From the NCBI RefSeq assembly GCF_905171765.1, contig NC_053391.1:154747565-154811564 (forward strand): DNA of 64,000 nucleotides, given 5' to 3'. Positions 32,801-43,854 of the stretch are shown here, piece after piece. The position numbers and the translations under genes were made by a program. This DNA comes from Bufo bufo. Its lineage: Eukaryota; Chordata; Amphibia; Anura; Bufonidae. Position 1 is the first letter of the stretch. Every line of letters starts with the position of its first letter. The notes below the pieces were generated by a model. That model was not told the origin of the DNA, made no database searches, and was given only the letters and a program-made list of their open reading frames with translations.

Positions 32801-33387
32801 TTTTTTTAGCCGGAGATAAAACCGTAGCATGCTACGGTTTTCTCTTTTGCCTGATCAGTCAAAACGACTGAACTGAAGACATACTGATGCAAACTGAACG
32901 GATTACTCTCCATTCAGAATGCATGGGGACATACCTGATCAGTTCTTTTCCGGTATAGAGCCCCTGTGACGGAACTCTATGCCGGAAAAGAACAACGCAA
33001 GTGTGAAAGTAGCCTTAGCCTTCTAACATCCCAAAAAAAAACAAAACTCATTTTCAAAATGATCCAAACATGAAGTAGACATATGAAGAATGTAAAGTAA
33101 TAACTATATTTGGAGTTATTACTATCTATTATAAAAGTAGAGAAATTGAAATTTGGAAAATTTTCAATATTTTGGGTAAATTTGGTATTTTTTATAAATA
33201 AAAATGAAATTTTTTAATTCAATTTTACCACTGTCATGAAGTACAATATGTGACAAGAAAGCAATCTCAGAATGGCCTGGATAAGTAAAAGTGTTTTAAA
33301 GTTATTACGACATAAAGTGACATGTCAGATTTGCAAAAATCGGCCTGGGATTTAAGGTGAAAAGTGGCTCAGTAGTGAAGGGGTTAA
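29888..33387. mobile_element. TTAA-type element: direct-repeat array and right end
   Basis: Units of about 330-400 bp start with CACCTGTTTGCTGAAAA and TACCCTTTCTACCACTTA (29888, 30219, 30579, 30969, 31378), and share AAATGGGGTCACTTCTTGG, CAGGCTACAAGCACATATGG and GGGGAGAAAATGG. From 31490 the units are diverged (two copies of CCTTGTGAAAGTGAAAAATGTGGGTG). The right end reads CAGTAGTGAAGGGG then TTAA (33384-33387), the counterpart of TTAACCCCTTAAAGACCC at 52706. The BEL/Pao complex and a MITE are inserted in it. No transposase found. Confidence 0.7.
32447..33014. mobile_element. Second MITE of the GGCT(A/G)CTTTCACACTTGCG family
   Basis: Termini GGCTACTTTCACACTTGCGG and complement CGCAAGTGTGAAAGTAGCC, flanked by TAA (32444-32446) and TTA (33015-33017). 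Related to 27760-28466 in its ends and in the inner GCCGGATCCG words. Many short inverted GATCCGGCAT repeats. Non-coding. Confidence 0.8.
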
Positions 33388-33759
33388 TTAGGTCTCTCAT
33401 GACCCATTTTAACGCCATGTAAACCAATCCCTCTGGTTTGTTTACATTCTGTGTTTAGTACTTCCTCTTGCTATATCCCACTAAAACCATGATGCATTTC
33501 TCCTTTCTCTGCCACAGCTCCAGCACCTCCCCTAACAACACCCAGCTAGTTTATAGCTCCCGCCACCCAGCTCGTTACATAGGTTCTCCCCTATCACTGA
33601 CCCATTTACTGCTTTGAAACATCCATGAACATAATATCACGGGAAGTAAATAAGCTGCATGGACATGGTCATGTGACCATGTCCCAAAGTGGAAGATAGG
33701 AGCAATAAAATGAAAAGAAATAGATTACAAAATTACAGCTACCTTCATAAATGGTTACT
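33388..33759. other. Intergenic stretch without recognised feature
   Basis: Ordinary mixed-composition sequence with no ORF of interest, no clear repeat ends and no RNA gene that I can recognise. A short perfect inverted repeat, ACATGGTC/GACCATGT, lies near 33664-33688. Confidence 0.5.
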
Positions 33760-35589
33760 TTAAAGGGATTCTGTCACCTCGTTTTAGCTTATAGAGCTGC
33801 TGACATGCACGGCTAGATCGCCGTTAGCATGTCTGCAATATACCTGTCCCATAAAGTGGTGTCCTTTTATTGTGTTTAAAAAATGATTTTAAAGATATGT
33901 AAATGAGCCTGGTAAGGTGCCCAAGGGGCTGTACTAACCTTTTTGGTGCCCAGTCACGCCCCCCTGTGAAGGAGCCCAGCACCTCCTGCGTCCTCCGAAT
34001 CTCCTCCTTTCTTCACAGTTAGATTGCCGTAATCTCTAACTGTGAAGAAAGGAGGAGATTCGGAGGATGCAGTTAGATTGCCGTAATCTCGACGTGACCT
34101 GGAGGAGCATGCGTGTGGACGCACACAGGTGACGTACGCACCCCCCTTCGGGCTCCCAGCCCGATGTGAGCTCACTCTGACCCAATGAATTGATGAACTG
34201 ATGCCGCCTTGACTACTGCTTTGATGCCTTCTCAGCTAGCGCTTCAAGGTAGTTTTAGCTGATCCATATTTTGGCTGACCCGATTGCTGTATTGGGGCTG
34301 CCCTGACTACTGCTCTGCTCTGAAGTTATCTCTACCACCCCGGCCACTCTGGCTACCATTACCGTCACCGGCCAGCAAGCTTCCTTGAAGTTCAGCCGAT
34401 TACCGTCCCCCCACCTGCTGATATTGCCTGGTGCTGACCTTGCTGCCTTGCCGTCTGCCGTTCGCCTCCCTCCTCCGAATGTGGGACAAGCATGTGGAGT
34501 GCACCCTGTCTCTGGAGACCGAGAGCACAGCGGAGCTTAATGAGAGATCCGGAAGAGATAGCAGGTGACTTGGCCCGACGGGCGTGTGTGTCCTCATTTC
34601 CTCCTTCCACCTTGTGACAGCGTGGTGAGAAACTGGATTTTTATTTATTTTTTCTCTTTTGTGTTTTGAATTATGCATTTAATTGCTGGATATAGTAAGT
34701 GAAGGTGCAGACTGGGGGGGGTGAGAGGGGACGATGATAGCAGGCTTTAAACTATACATGAGGGACTTGAGTGGTCCCTCCTCCATATGCAGAATGCACT
34801 TTGATTTTACACTATGACAGAGGAGGAGTAACACAACTGAATATGGGTTCTAGGCTATAAGAACCTAAACGGCGAGCTGCACCTGGCAGGGGGAATTCAC
34901 AATCTGACGACCTTGACTGCGTGTATTTAGAACAATTGGAATAGCTGGCGATACATTAAGGGAGAGTCGTCTAACTTTCCTCTATGGGTCTATCTCTAAT
35001 GGACTTGGTAAGACTGTGACGCCACAGTATGTGAGAGCCGCTACTGAAGAGTAATGGCACATAGGATGTGGGTAAATACCTGCAAACAATGTACTAACAC
35101 GAACTAACATGAACTAACCCCAATAATCTAATTAACTGGGGACTGTCATCGGTTAGAGACAAGGAGGAGATATTGCATAGGGCAAGAAGGAGGGGGAGGC
35201 TGGAATATTTAGATGCAACAATAATGACTACGCAAAAGAAACGGCAAATGAAAAAAGCCGATTCTCCGAAGTGAAAAAAATATTGCGATCAAAGAATGTG
35301 AAATACTTGATGTTGTTTCCGGCTAAGTTGAGACTAGAATGGGAAAATAAAACATGTTTTTTTTGATTCACCAGAAGCGGCTGGGTTAGAGATAAAGTCA
35401 AGAGCTGAGTAGGAACAGGGCTGGGTGGGGGCCGAGAGGGGGAATGTTAAGTTAGAGTACCAGGGCTCAGGCTATCCTGGCTCATTTGGGCCGGAGGGGT
35501 TGGTTGGGTACATGCTTGCCGCTTGTTGCGTGTTATTTTTTTTTAGATGTAGAATAGGTAACACTCAAGTCCCTTACACAGGATCAAAT

Positions 35590-36235
35590 TTAAAAAATAT
35601 CACAGAGGAAATGGGTTGGATTGATATCTGGAGGATAATGCGCCCAAAATCAAGTTTTCAAAGACTCACAGGAGTCTATCACGGATTGATTTAGTTTTCA
35701 CAAACAATAAAGGTTCACTTGAGATTGAAGGTGTTAAATATGGACAACGTGGAATTTCGGATCATAATCTAATCAATATAAATATAAAAATAATTACAAA
35801 AAAAGAATAGGGATGAATATAAATATAGGATGGATAAACTTATTGGGTGTACATAAGAAGATCTTGAAAGAGATAATGGAATTCTTTGAGATAAATGATG
35901 GTTCTGCGGCAATTAACATGGTTTGGGAAGCTGCAAAGGCTTTTATTAGAGGGATCTTTATACAATATACAATAAGGTATAAGAAAGGAATAAGGGAAAA
36001 AGATTAAAAAAATGGAAAAAGAAACGGAAAAACATGAAAAAAAAGCATATTGAAAATCCTACAGAGCAAAGTTATAAGGATTGGATAGAGAAAGCCTCTA
36101 AATTACAGGACAAACTTTTTCTACTGGCAGAACATCAAAAAGAAAATTTTGTAAGAGATAACTATATTCAGGCACACATACCGGGTAAAAAGCTAGCAGC
36201 TTTGGTAGCGGCCCAAGCAAAAAAAGAATAACTAT
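35590..36235 (+). pseudogene. L1 ORF2, endonuclease C-terminus and linker (broken)
   Basis: MGWIDIWRIMRP and the following FQRLTG and IDLVFTNN-like text correspond to the end of the L1 endonuclease, then EKKILKEIMEFFEINDG-type and AAKAFIRGIFIQY linker pieces (35813-36007, 36034-36231). Multiple stops and frame changes separate them. It joins RT at 36281. Confidence 0.65.
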
Positions 36236-36280
36236 ATCCACTGATTAGTTGACGAATCGGGACATAAAATTACTGAACAT

Positions 36281-38000
36281 ATGGCAAAAATACAACAGTT
36301 TAAAAAATATTTTGAAGATATATACAGCAGTAAGGTTAATAAGAACCCAGAGGAAATACAACAGTTTCTGGATAAAATTTCTATTTCTAGACTAACAGTA
36401 GATCAATGTGAGCGCCTGGAAGCTCGCCTAACCTCTTTAGAAGTAGATGATACACTATCCAGGATAACCAAAAACAAGGCCCCGGGAATAGACGGTATTC
36501 CGTTTGAGGTATATGCACAATACAAAGAAATACTAACACCGAAACTGCTCACTATGTGGGCGGAATCGAGGAAGGTGGGAAAACTGCCAGGCTCCCTGCG
36601 AGAAGCCTTAATCACACTTATTTTAAAACCGGGAAAGGATCTAGCCTCGCCAGACTCATATCTCCCCATCTCCCTAATTAGTACTGATAATAAAATATTA
36701 GCCAGGGTATTGGCAGCCAGACTCAGGAGTGTGGTCTCAGAGCTTATTCATGAGGATCAGACGGTATTCATGACAGGAAAGACCACAACCGATAATATTA
36801 TGCAATATTTTGTGAATACTCAACTTGAACCTACAAACTGCGGGAAACAAATGATTGTAACCATAGACGCCTCAAAGGTCTTCGATACTGTAGAATGGCC
36901 TTTTTTAATCAGTACGTTGAAGAAAATGGGATTTGGTGAAAATTTTATTTCCTGGGTAAAGCTATTGTATACTGACATCTCAGCAAGGGTGTTAGTAAAT
37001 GGAGAACATTCCGATAATATACATATTGGCAGGGGAGTTAGACAAGGTTGCCCTCTCTCTCCTCTGCTTTTTGCTATAGCGATGGAACCGCTTGCAGATA
37101 TGATCAGGCAAGATAAAGAAATTGTAGGGTTTAAGTTTGGTAGACATGAGGAAAAAATTGCTCTCTATGCAGATGACATCATGCTGTTTGTAGGTTCACA
37201 TGGTTCACTAAGATCTTTCAAGTTTTCAATCAGTATGGTAAATATGCTGGACTTAGAATAAATTGGTCCAAATTGACTTGTGTCCCGATTGACCCTCTGA
37301 ATGATTTTAGACCGGGACCACTGGAAATTAAGAGGACCAATGAACCGGTTAAGTATTTAGGTATCTACATTACCCCAAACCCCAGGGACTACGTCCAGAT
37401 GAACGTGGCCCCAAAAATAAAGGAAATTAAGAAAAAAATAGAGATATGGAAAAAACTATATGTCTCGATGGCAGGTCGTATCTCACTGGTGAAGATGTGT
37501 TTATTACCTGGCCTAAATTATATTTTGTGGAATACGCTGGTGATAATCCCCAAAAGAGTTTTCAAAATAATAACCAGTTTACTAACGGATTTAATATGGC
37601 GAGGGAAAAGAACGAGGATAAAGGCACAAATATTGTGCATCCATGAGAAGGAGGGCGGATTATCAGTACCAGACTTGGAACTCTACTTTATTTCTGGTCA
37701 TATAAAAAATATGCTAACATGGATATGATAGTGAAGATTAATAAAAGATTGGAAAAATGTAGCATTTTCCAAATATCGGAAGCAGGTATCCTGCTGCAAC
37801 AGCAAGACAAAAAGCTACCACTATTCGAGTTGATGTTTAAAGTATGGAAGGAAGCTAGAGAACTGTGGTCGCAGAGTGGGCCTCATACCGGTACCATACT
37901 GTGGGATAACATCTATCTTACAGAATTAAAGTCTATTGAACAGAGAATCTGGTGGAAATACGGAATATACAGTCCTGATCAAAAGTTTAAGACCACTTGA
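36281..38000 (+). pseudogene. L1 ORF2 reverse transcriptase (nearly open, then broken)
   Basis: The 326-codon frame 36281-37261 holds RT motifs in order: KAPGIDGIPFEVY, LISTDNKILARVLAARL, TIDASKVFDTVEWPF (catalytic D), GVRQGCPLSPLLFAIAMEPL and IALYADDIMLFVG (YADD). It continues in frames 37273-37728 (PVKYLGIYI, LVKMCLLPGLNYILW) and 37719-38000. The first breaks are a frame change near 37260 and another near 37720. Tc1 interrupts after the ATATA at 37969. Confidence 0.85.
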
Positions 38001-39465
38001 AAAATGGCAAAAAAAATCATATTTAGCATGGGTGGATCTTAACAAGGTTCCAAGTAGAGCTTCAACATGCAACAAGAAGAAATGGGAGTGAGACAAAACA
38101 TTTTTTGAGCATTCAATTTAATGAAAACATCAAATAAACTGAAACAGGCTGTTTTTCAGCTGTTCAAATGTTTTAGACCACACCTCCAAAAAAAAAACTA
38201 AACCCCCTCAAAACGGAAATCCAACTTCCAAACATGAACCCAGTAATGAGTAGCTCCGCCCTATTGTTTATCACTTCAAAAATTAGTTTTGGCATGCTTG
38301 ATGCAAGCGTTTCCATGAGGTGAGTGGGAACATTTCTCCAAGTGGTGAAGACGGCCGCACGAAGGCCATCTACTGTCTGGAACTGTTGTCCATTTTTGTA
38401 AACTTCCCTTGCCATCCATCCCCAAAGGTTCTCAATTGGATTTAGATCAGGGGAACACGCAGGATGGGCCACAAGAGTGATGTTATTCTCCTGGAAGAAG
38501 TCCCTTGTCCTGCGGGCATTGTGTACTGTAGCGTTGTCCTGTTGAAAAACCCAGTCGTTACCACACAGATGAGGGCCCTCAGTCATGAGGAATGCTCTAT
38601 GCAACATCTGGACATAGCCAGCGGCCATTTGACGCCCCTGCACTTCCTGAAGCTCCATTGTTCCACTGAAGGAAAAAGCACCCCAGACCATTATGGCGCC
38701 CCCTCCACTGTGGCGTGTAGAAAACATCTCAGGTGGGATCTGCTTGTCATGTCAGTAACGTTGGAAACCATCAAGACCATAAAGGTTAAAAAAAAAATCA
38801 TCAGAGAATAAAACTTTCTTCCACCTTTGAATGTCCCATGTTTGGTGCTCTCTTGCAAAGTCCAAACGTGTAGTTCTGTGGCGTTCAAGGAGACGAGGTC
38901 TTTGAAGACGTTTTTTGTTTTTGAAGCCCTTTAGTCTCAGATGCCGTCTGATGGTTATGGGGCTGCAGTCAGCACCAGTAAGGGCCTTAATTTGGGTCGA
39001 GGATCGTCCAGTGTCTTGACGGATAGCCAATTGGATCCTCCGGCTCAGTGCTGATGAAATTTGTTGGGGTCTTCCACTTGACTTTTTTGTTCCATAACCC
39101 TCAGGATCATTTAAGGATTTCCAAATGATAGTCTTACTGTGTCCCACCTCAGCAGCGATGGCACGCTGTGAGAGACCCTGCTTATGCAGTTCAACAACCC
39201 AACCATGTTCAAAAAGGGAGAGTTTTTTTGCCTTTGCCATCACAACGTGTGACTACCTGACAGAAAATGACAATGAATCCACATCTTTGCACAGATTTGA
39301 CCTTTTAAAGGCATGTGGTCCTAAAATTTGGATCAGCTGAAAAACAGCCTGTTTCAGTTTAATCGTTATTTTCAATTAATTGAACGCTCAAAATTTTTTA
39401 TACAACAATGTATAATATGATTTTTTGCCATTTTTCAAGTGGTCTTAAACTTTTGATCAGGACTG
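37970..39465 (-). mobile_element. Tc1 element of IR/DR type, near-complete
   Basis: 1496 bp with TA on both sides (37968-37969 and 39466-39467). Termini CAGTCCTGATCAAAAGTTTA and complement. Inverted repeats of about 200 bp each contain an outer and an inner direct repeat (AAAAGTTTAAGACCACT; inner AAATGTTTTAGACCACA on the left and GTGGTCCTAAAATTTGGATC on the right), the arrangement used by Tc1 elements of the Sleeping Beauty type. Inserted in L1 ORF2, so it is younger than that L1. Confidence 0.95.
38173..39243 (-). pseudogene. Tc1 transposase, full length with a single stop codon
   Basis: DD34E cut-and-paste transposase of about 355 residues. Helix-turn-helix part: [19 protein letters not shown] and [10 protein letters not shown] (GRPR-type hook). 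Catalytic motifs: [17 protein letters not shown] and [13 protein letters not shown], the last two 34 residues apart. One in-frame TGA at 38754-38752, where the family has Trp (TGG), is the only lesion seen; the next residues, HDKQIPPE, stay in the same frame until the ORF reopens at 38727. No frameshift. ATG at 39243 precedes the KAKKLSLFE start usual for the family. Confidence 0.9.
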
Positions 39466-39467
39466 TA

Positions 39468-40247
39468 TAAATTGGGACAGGTATGGGATGGGGGGACATA
39501 ATTCCTTACCTCAAAGATAAGTTTCAATTGAACAATATAGAGTTAAGGTTTTACTATATACAATTAAAACAAGCATTGACTAAAACGATAGGAAAAGGTA
39601 CACGAATTGCCACCCTACCGCCACCAATAGCTAAAATTATGGAATTGACATCAGGGAAGAAACTAGTTTCCAAAGTATATGAAGGCTTGCTACACCAAAA
39701 AACTAAGAGTAGAGCAGTCGGTAGTTTAATGTATAAATGGCAAGGGGCTTTAAATCCCCAATGGGAAGAGTTTTGGGAATTGGCCATACAGGAAAAAAGC
39801 AGGGTCTCAAAGAATTTTTCGCATAGAATCATTCAATTTAATATACTGTACCGTCTCTACTACTCTCCCAAGACTTTAATGAAGTGTTACAAATATAAGG
39901 CGTTTGGCTGTCAAAAATGCGGAGAGATAGGAGTAGACGATACACATATACTTTGGACATGCGCAAGAATTCGAGAGTTCTGGGCAAAGGTCAACGAAAA
40001 AATAGAGGAATACCATCGGTTTAACGTACCTAGGCAATTCGAAAACTGCATTTTGGGGGTGATGGAAGGAGTGGATACCCCTCAACACCGAGAGATAGCA
40101 TCTAAACTCCTATTCCATGCTAGGAGATGCATTGTTCGACACTGGGGGGGTAGTGCTGTTCCCACGGTCAATGAATGGGAGAACTCCACCAGAGTCTCAT
40201 TGGCCAGTAAGGGATTTCACCTGGTAAATATTAAAAAAAAAATCTAG
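39468..40247 (+). pseudogene. L1 ORF2 C-terminal region
   Basis: Resumes after Tc1 and stays open for over 250 codons. It includes IIQFNILYRLYYSPKTLMK and the C-terminal finger-like cluster CQKCGEIGVDDTHILWTC (C-x2-C-x8-H-x4-C), a hallmark of L1-lineage ORF2 that is needed for retrotransposition. Ends in a lysine-rich tail at 40247. This part shows no stop, in contrast to 37260-38000. Confidence 0.85.
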
Positions 40248-40799
40248 ATTTGCCAGAATATGGCAGAAATGGTTAAATTAAATAGTAGATGATTTTGGCC
40301 GGATGGGTCGGGGAGATGTGGAGGTGACGGGGGGGAGAAAAACCTTTTTTTTCTCTTTTCTTTTCTGGAACAAGTGGTGGCTTAAGGAAGGGGGGTGTAT
40401 TTACTGTATGTAGATTAATAAAAAAAAACTGAAGGACTTGTAGAATGTTTGTAAAAAAGTAATAAAGATATATTTAGATTGCCGTAATCTCGCGATGAGC
40501 AGTGCGTAAGCTCGCGCATCGCGAGATTACAGCAATCTAACTGTGAAGAAAGGAGGAGATTCGGAGGACGCAGGCGGTGCTGGGGTCCTTCACAGGGGGG
40601 CGTGGCTGGGCACCAAGAAGTTTAGTACAGCCCCCTGGCCACCTTACCAGGCTCATTTACATATTTTTTTAATAATTTTTTAAACACAATAAAAGGACAC
40701 CGCTTTATGGGACAGGTATATTGCGGACATGCTAGCGGCGATCTAGCCGCGCATGTCCGCAGCTCTATAAGCTAAAACGAGGTGACAGAATCCCTTTAA

Positions 40800-42265
40800 A
40801 GCTATTGATGCAAAGCAGAAACCCCCCTTAAGGACTTCAATTTTTCATGATACAAATGCAATACATTATAGTGGTATGCTAGCAAGACCCTTGACAGGCA
40901 GCTAACCACTTCATAACCACTGAGTGGACACATATACACAAATGTGGCATAAACAAATCCCAACAGAATATTACACAAATTGTATTTTTATTTTTTTATA
41001 AACTATTCACATTACATGCACTCATTTGAGGATATGAGAAACCAAGAGGAAAAGTAATGAATCAAACATCTGTATAGGATAATATCAATTGAAATTTGTA
41101 GCATAGTACAGTATCTTCAGAACTGCTGAAGTTCTGGGCTACTGAATGTTCCAAACCATTGGTTGCATAATGCACAGTAACATGCACACGTGTGCATATA
41201 TGCCCATACCAGCAGTTCTTAAAGATATCTACAAATCATTATATGCATCATGGCCCTACACTGTAGCCTCATAGTCCTAGCATTAGCTTTTCAATTAGAC
41301 CATTTGCTCCTTGCTATCTGTAGATAAATAAATCATAGTACGGCAAGTAAACCTAATGAGCAATCTGAACTCAGTCAGCATTGTGCACAAAAGAAAAGTT
41401 AAATGACAAATTTTGTTCTGCTACTCCTATATGTGTTATTATTTGGTGTTATTATCTAGGAGGCTTCATCTTTCTGCCCTGTGTTCAGTTATCATCTACT
41501 AGATTAACAAAAACGAATACACCTACATTTGCTCAACTAGGTATTAAAAACTCATGCTTTCTTCTTATGAGACCATGGCGCCATCTGCTGTTTATTTAAA
41601 CCGCACACTAAATTCTGATAACACAAGCTGCATCACTTTAACATTTAACAAACAAATGAATATTGTTGTAATTACTAATACGCTCCATTACTGCTATAAC
41701 AGCCCTCGATTGTAATCAAGCATGATACTGTTAAGTAATATTGAACGTTAAAATGAAGCAGATTGTAATCTTCATAATGTTAGTGCACTGCTGGTAGAAA
41801 TCTTGAAGAAGATAACAGAGTATTGAGCTGAAGCAGCAAAAACATTCTGTCTAATGGCTGTACTATCGCCTTTGATCTTTGCTGATCATTTCCTGCTTCT
41901 CTAGAATTAATTTAAAACTCTGTTACTAGTCTGGACAATATCTTCTTATGTTCCCACTCTCTTCTTCGTCACTCACGTCCTCCATTTGTCCAAAGATCTT
42001 TCTTAACATCCTCCCTGATCAACTTACCTCACGTCCATCTATCTTCAGGACTTCTCCCGTGCTGCACACCTCCACCATGGAAGATTTTACCACTGACTAT
42101 TCGGCTGGTGCATCATCTTTGCTTATAGAGGACCTGTGACCTCTCCAGACATGTCTGTTTTAGCAACTTTTCCTATCACTCTATGTGGTGCCATTTTTTT
42201 TTATTATTCATGCTAAAGTTATAAAGGAATTGCCAGCAGTTTGAAATGAAGGTAGAGGTGGTTGG
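40800..42265. other. Unassigned non-coding sequence
   Basis: About 1.47 kb with no ORF matching a known protein, no tandem array and no terminal repeats that I recognise. This is the longest apparently unique stretch of the window. It might be ordinary intergenic or intronic DNA or very old repeats. Confidence 0.5.
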
Positions 42266-42766
42266 TACCAGTTGGGGCATGTACCAACACAGTCTGACAC
42301 TCTTATATCAGTGCTGCCATTGTTAGACTGGATTGGAGGATGGCTGATGTTGTACCAATATTTAAGAAGGGTAACAATAACAAGGTAGAAGCGTGTAACT
42401 ACCAACTGATAAGTATTTGAAGGCACGCTAAGAGATGAACTGCAAAAGTATATAATGGTTAATAAATGAATAACTGATAACCAGCCTGGATTATTTGAAA
42501 CAGATCGTGATAACTAACATCCTGGGCTTCTATGATGAGGTATGTTCAAATTTGGATGTTGATCATACAGCTGATGTGATATATCGAGATTTTTAAAAGC
42601 ACTTGATATTGTATGACACAACATCTTTGTACTACAACTACAGATGCAGGGACAAAAGACAATATATGGGGAAAAGAAAGAGTTGCAGGACAGAAAATGT
42701 CCTGCTAAAGTCAGCAGTGGGGTACCACATGGATCTATGTTAGGCCCCATTCTTTTTTATCTCTTT
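42266..42766 (+). pseudogene. CR1-like LINE RT, 5' part of a split relic
   Basis: Decayed RT text: WRMADVVPIFKKGN-like near 42340-42372, NYQLIS, then VSSGVPHGSMLGPILFYLF at 42712-42765, corresponding to the VPQGS-GPILF motif of CR1/L2-type LINEs. The frame has stops (for example near 42520 and 42595). It is cut at the duplication 42754-42766; the continuation lies at 51164. Confidence 0.75.
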
Positions 42767-43854
42767 TTTTTAATTTTTTTAATTTTTTTTTATAGAGAAG
42801 GTCTTTATTGAATCTGTACATACAGACAACCGGCAAGCTGTGTTTGCATACAGCAACACATAATATATACTTATAATGGAAGTGCTCCACTTCTAGAATT
42901 TCTTATACTTACTATACAATGGATCTATAAATACGTCTTGCATACTATGTTACACTGTAAACACTTTGCAATAACCTCTTAAATACAGGCACGACTCTCA
43001 GTACAACATGCTCTGACACAATGCAGTTACCAAGAAAACTTACATTACCATAGGTAACAATAAAATACTTCACAGACAGCCAAGGGCACCTACAGCAGAA
43101 ACCGGGGCACTATGAAATGGTGCGGAGAACAGCGCTGCTAGGAATATCTGGAATGCAATGGATAGTCATAGGTCATACACAAATACGCCAGCAAATGGGT
43201 TACGTTACTTTTGCATTTAGTAAGAAATGTAAAGTGATTTATGATTTTTACTTTTCTTTTGTATTTAATAAGAAACCTAAAGTGAATTATTTTTTCTTTT
43301 GTATTTAATAAGAAACATAAAGTGAATTAGGTGATAAAGTGCAAATGAAAACCATTTTAGGTGCAAAAGTGCCAAATTGAAATTCATTCAATTTAGTAAG
43401 TGCTCTATGCATCACAGCAAATGTCATTAAAGGGGAAGTAACACACTAACATATTCTGGCAGTGTTGCATCAGAGATGGCAAATTTGTAAAAACTCTCAT
43501 TCAGACAAGCGCATTGTACACTTTCAACCATATGTAGTTTGGATGCAACATCAGGAACCCTACTGAACTGAATCAGACGGCTATGCTGCCATAAGCTCAG
43601 TTCCAGCAGACCCACAATGGATCCAGGTGTTATGTCTAGAATATGGACAGTCACTGGTACAAAACACCCACCTGAATAAGTATTTATAGTATTCGATATT
43701 TCTGAAATCCCAGAGCTATATATTTAGCTTTTTGGTTGTGAATCTATCGAACAAGCCATAGAGAGTACCAAACGAAAGCAAAACAAAAATTAGGAACGTA
43801 GTGGGTCCTTTTTAAGAGATTAAAAAAACTGGGAGATCATTTACAGTTTCCCCT
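42767..43854 (-). other. SYBU-derived 3' UTR with polyadenylation signal and poly(A) tract
   Basis: Follows the stop codon at 43857-43855 on the minus strand. CAATAAA at 42810-42804 is followed after 12-13 nt by an A-rich run (plus strand TTTTTTTT interrupted by AA, 42767-42791). A genomically encoded tail right after a signal is the mark of a processed copy. Some of the 3' UTR (43200-43400) is made of degenerate AGAAA(C/T)(C/A)TAAAGTGA repeats. Confidence 0.8.

Larger units (their letters stand above)
34092..40473 (+). mobile_element. L1/Tx1-type LINE, sense, split by Tc1
   Basis: Flanked by the 19-bp duplication TTAGATTGCCGTAATCTCG (34073-34091 and 40474-40492) and ending AATAAAGATATA. 5' UTR-like sequence runs from 34092 to about 34680. 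ORF1 and most of the endonuclease are missing or unrecognisable: 34680-35570 has no credible coding, although 35425-35590 keeps L1-like text. Endonuclease C-terminus, RT and the C-terminal finger follow from about 35590 to 40247, interrupted by Tc1 at 37970-39465. The 3' UTR is 40248-40473. Confidence 0.85.
33760..40799. mobile_element. Foldback element split by an L1
   Basis: Left arm 33760-34091 (TTAAAGGGATTCTGTCACC, GTTTTAGCTTATAGAGCTGC) and right arm 40474-40799 (its complement, ending GGTGACAGAATCCCTTTAA) form a long inverted repeat about 330 bp per arm. Excluding the L1 (34092-40473) and one duplication copy, the element would be about 640 bp. The terminal word is shared with the palindrome at 1649-2502. 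The arms contain an inner CACAGTTAGATTGCCGTAAT hairpin. Confidence 0.8.

Noticed and set aside
34392..34678. Minus-strand ORFs in the L1 5' UTR region
   Set aside because: No homology; overlapping frames in GC-rich 5' UTR-like sequence.
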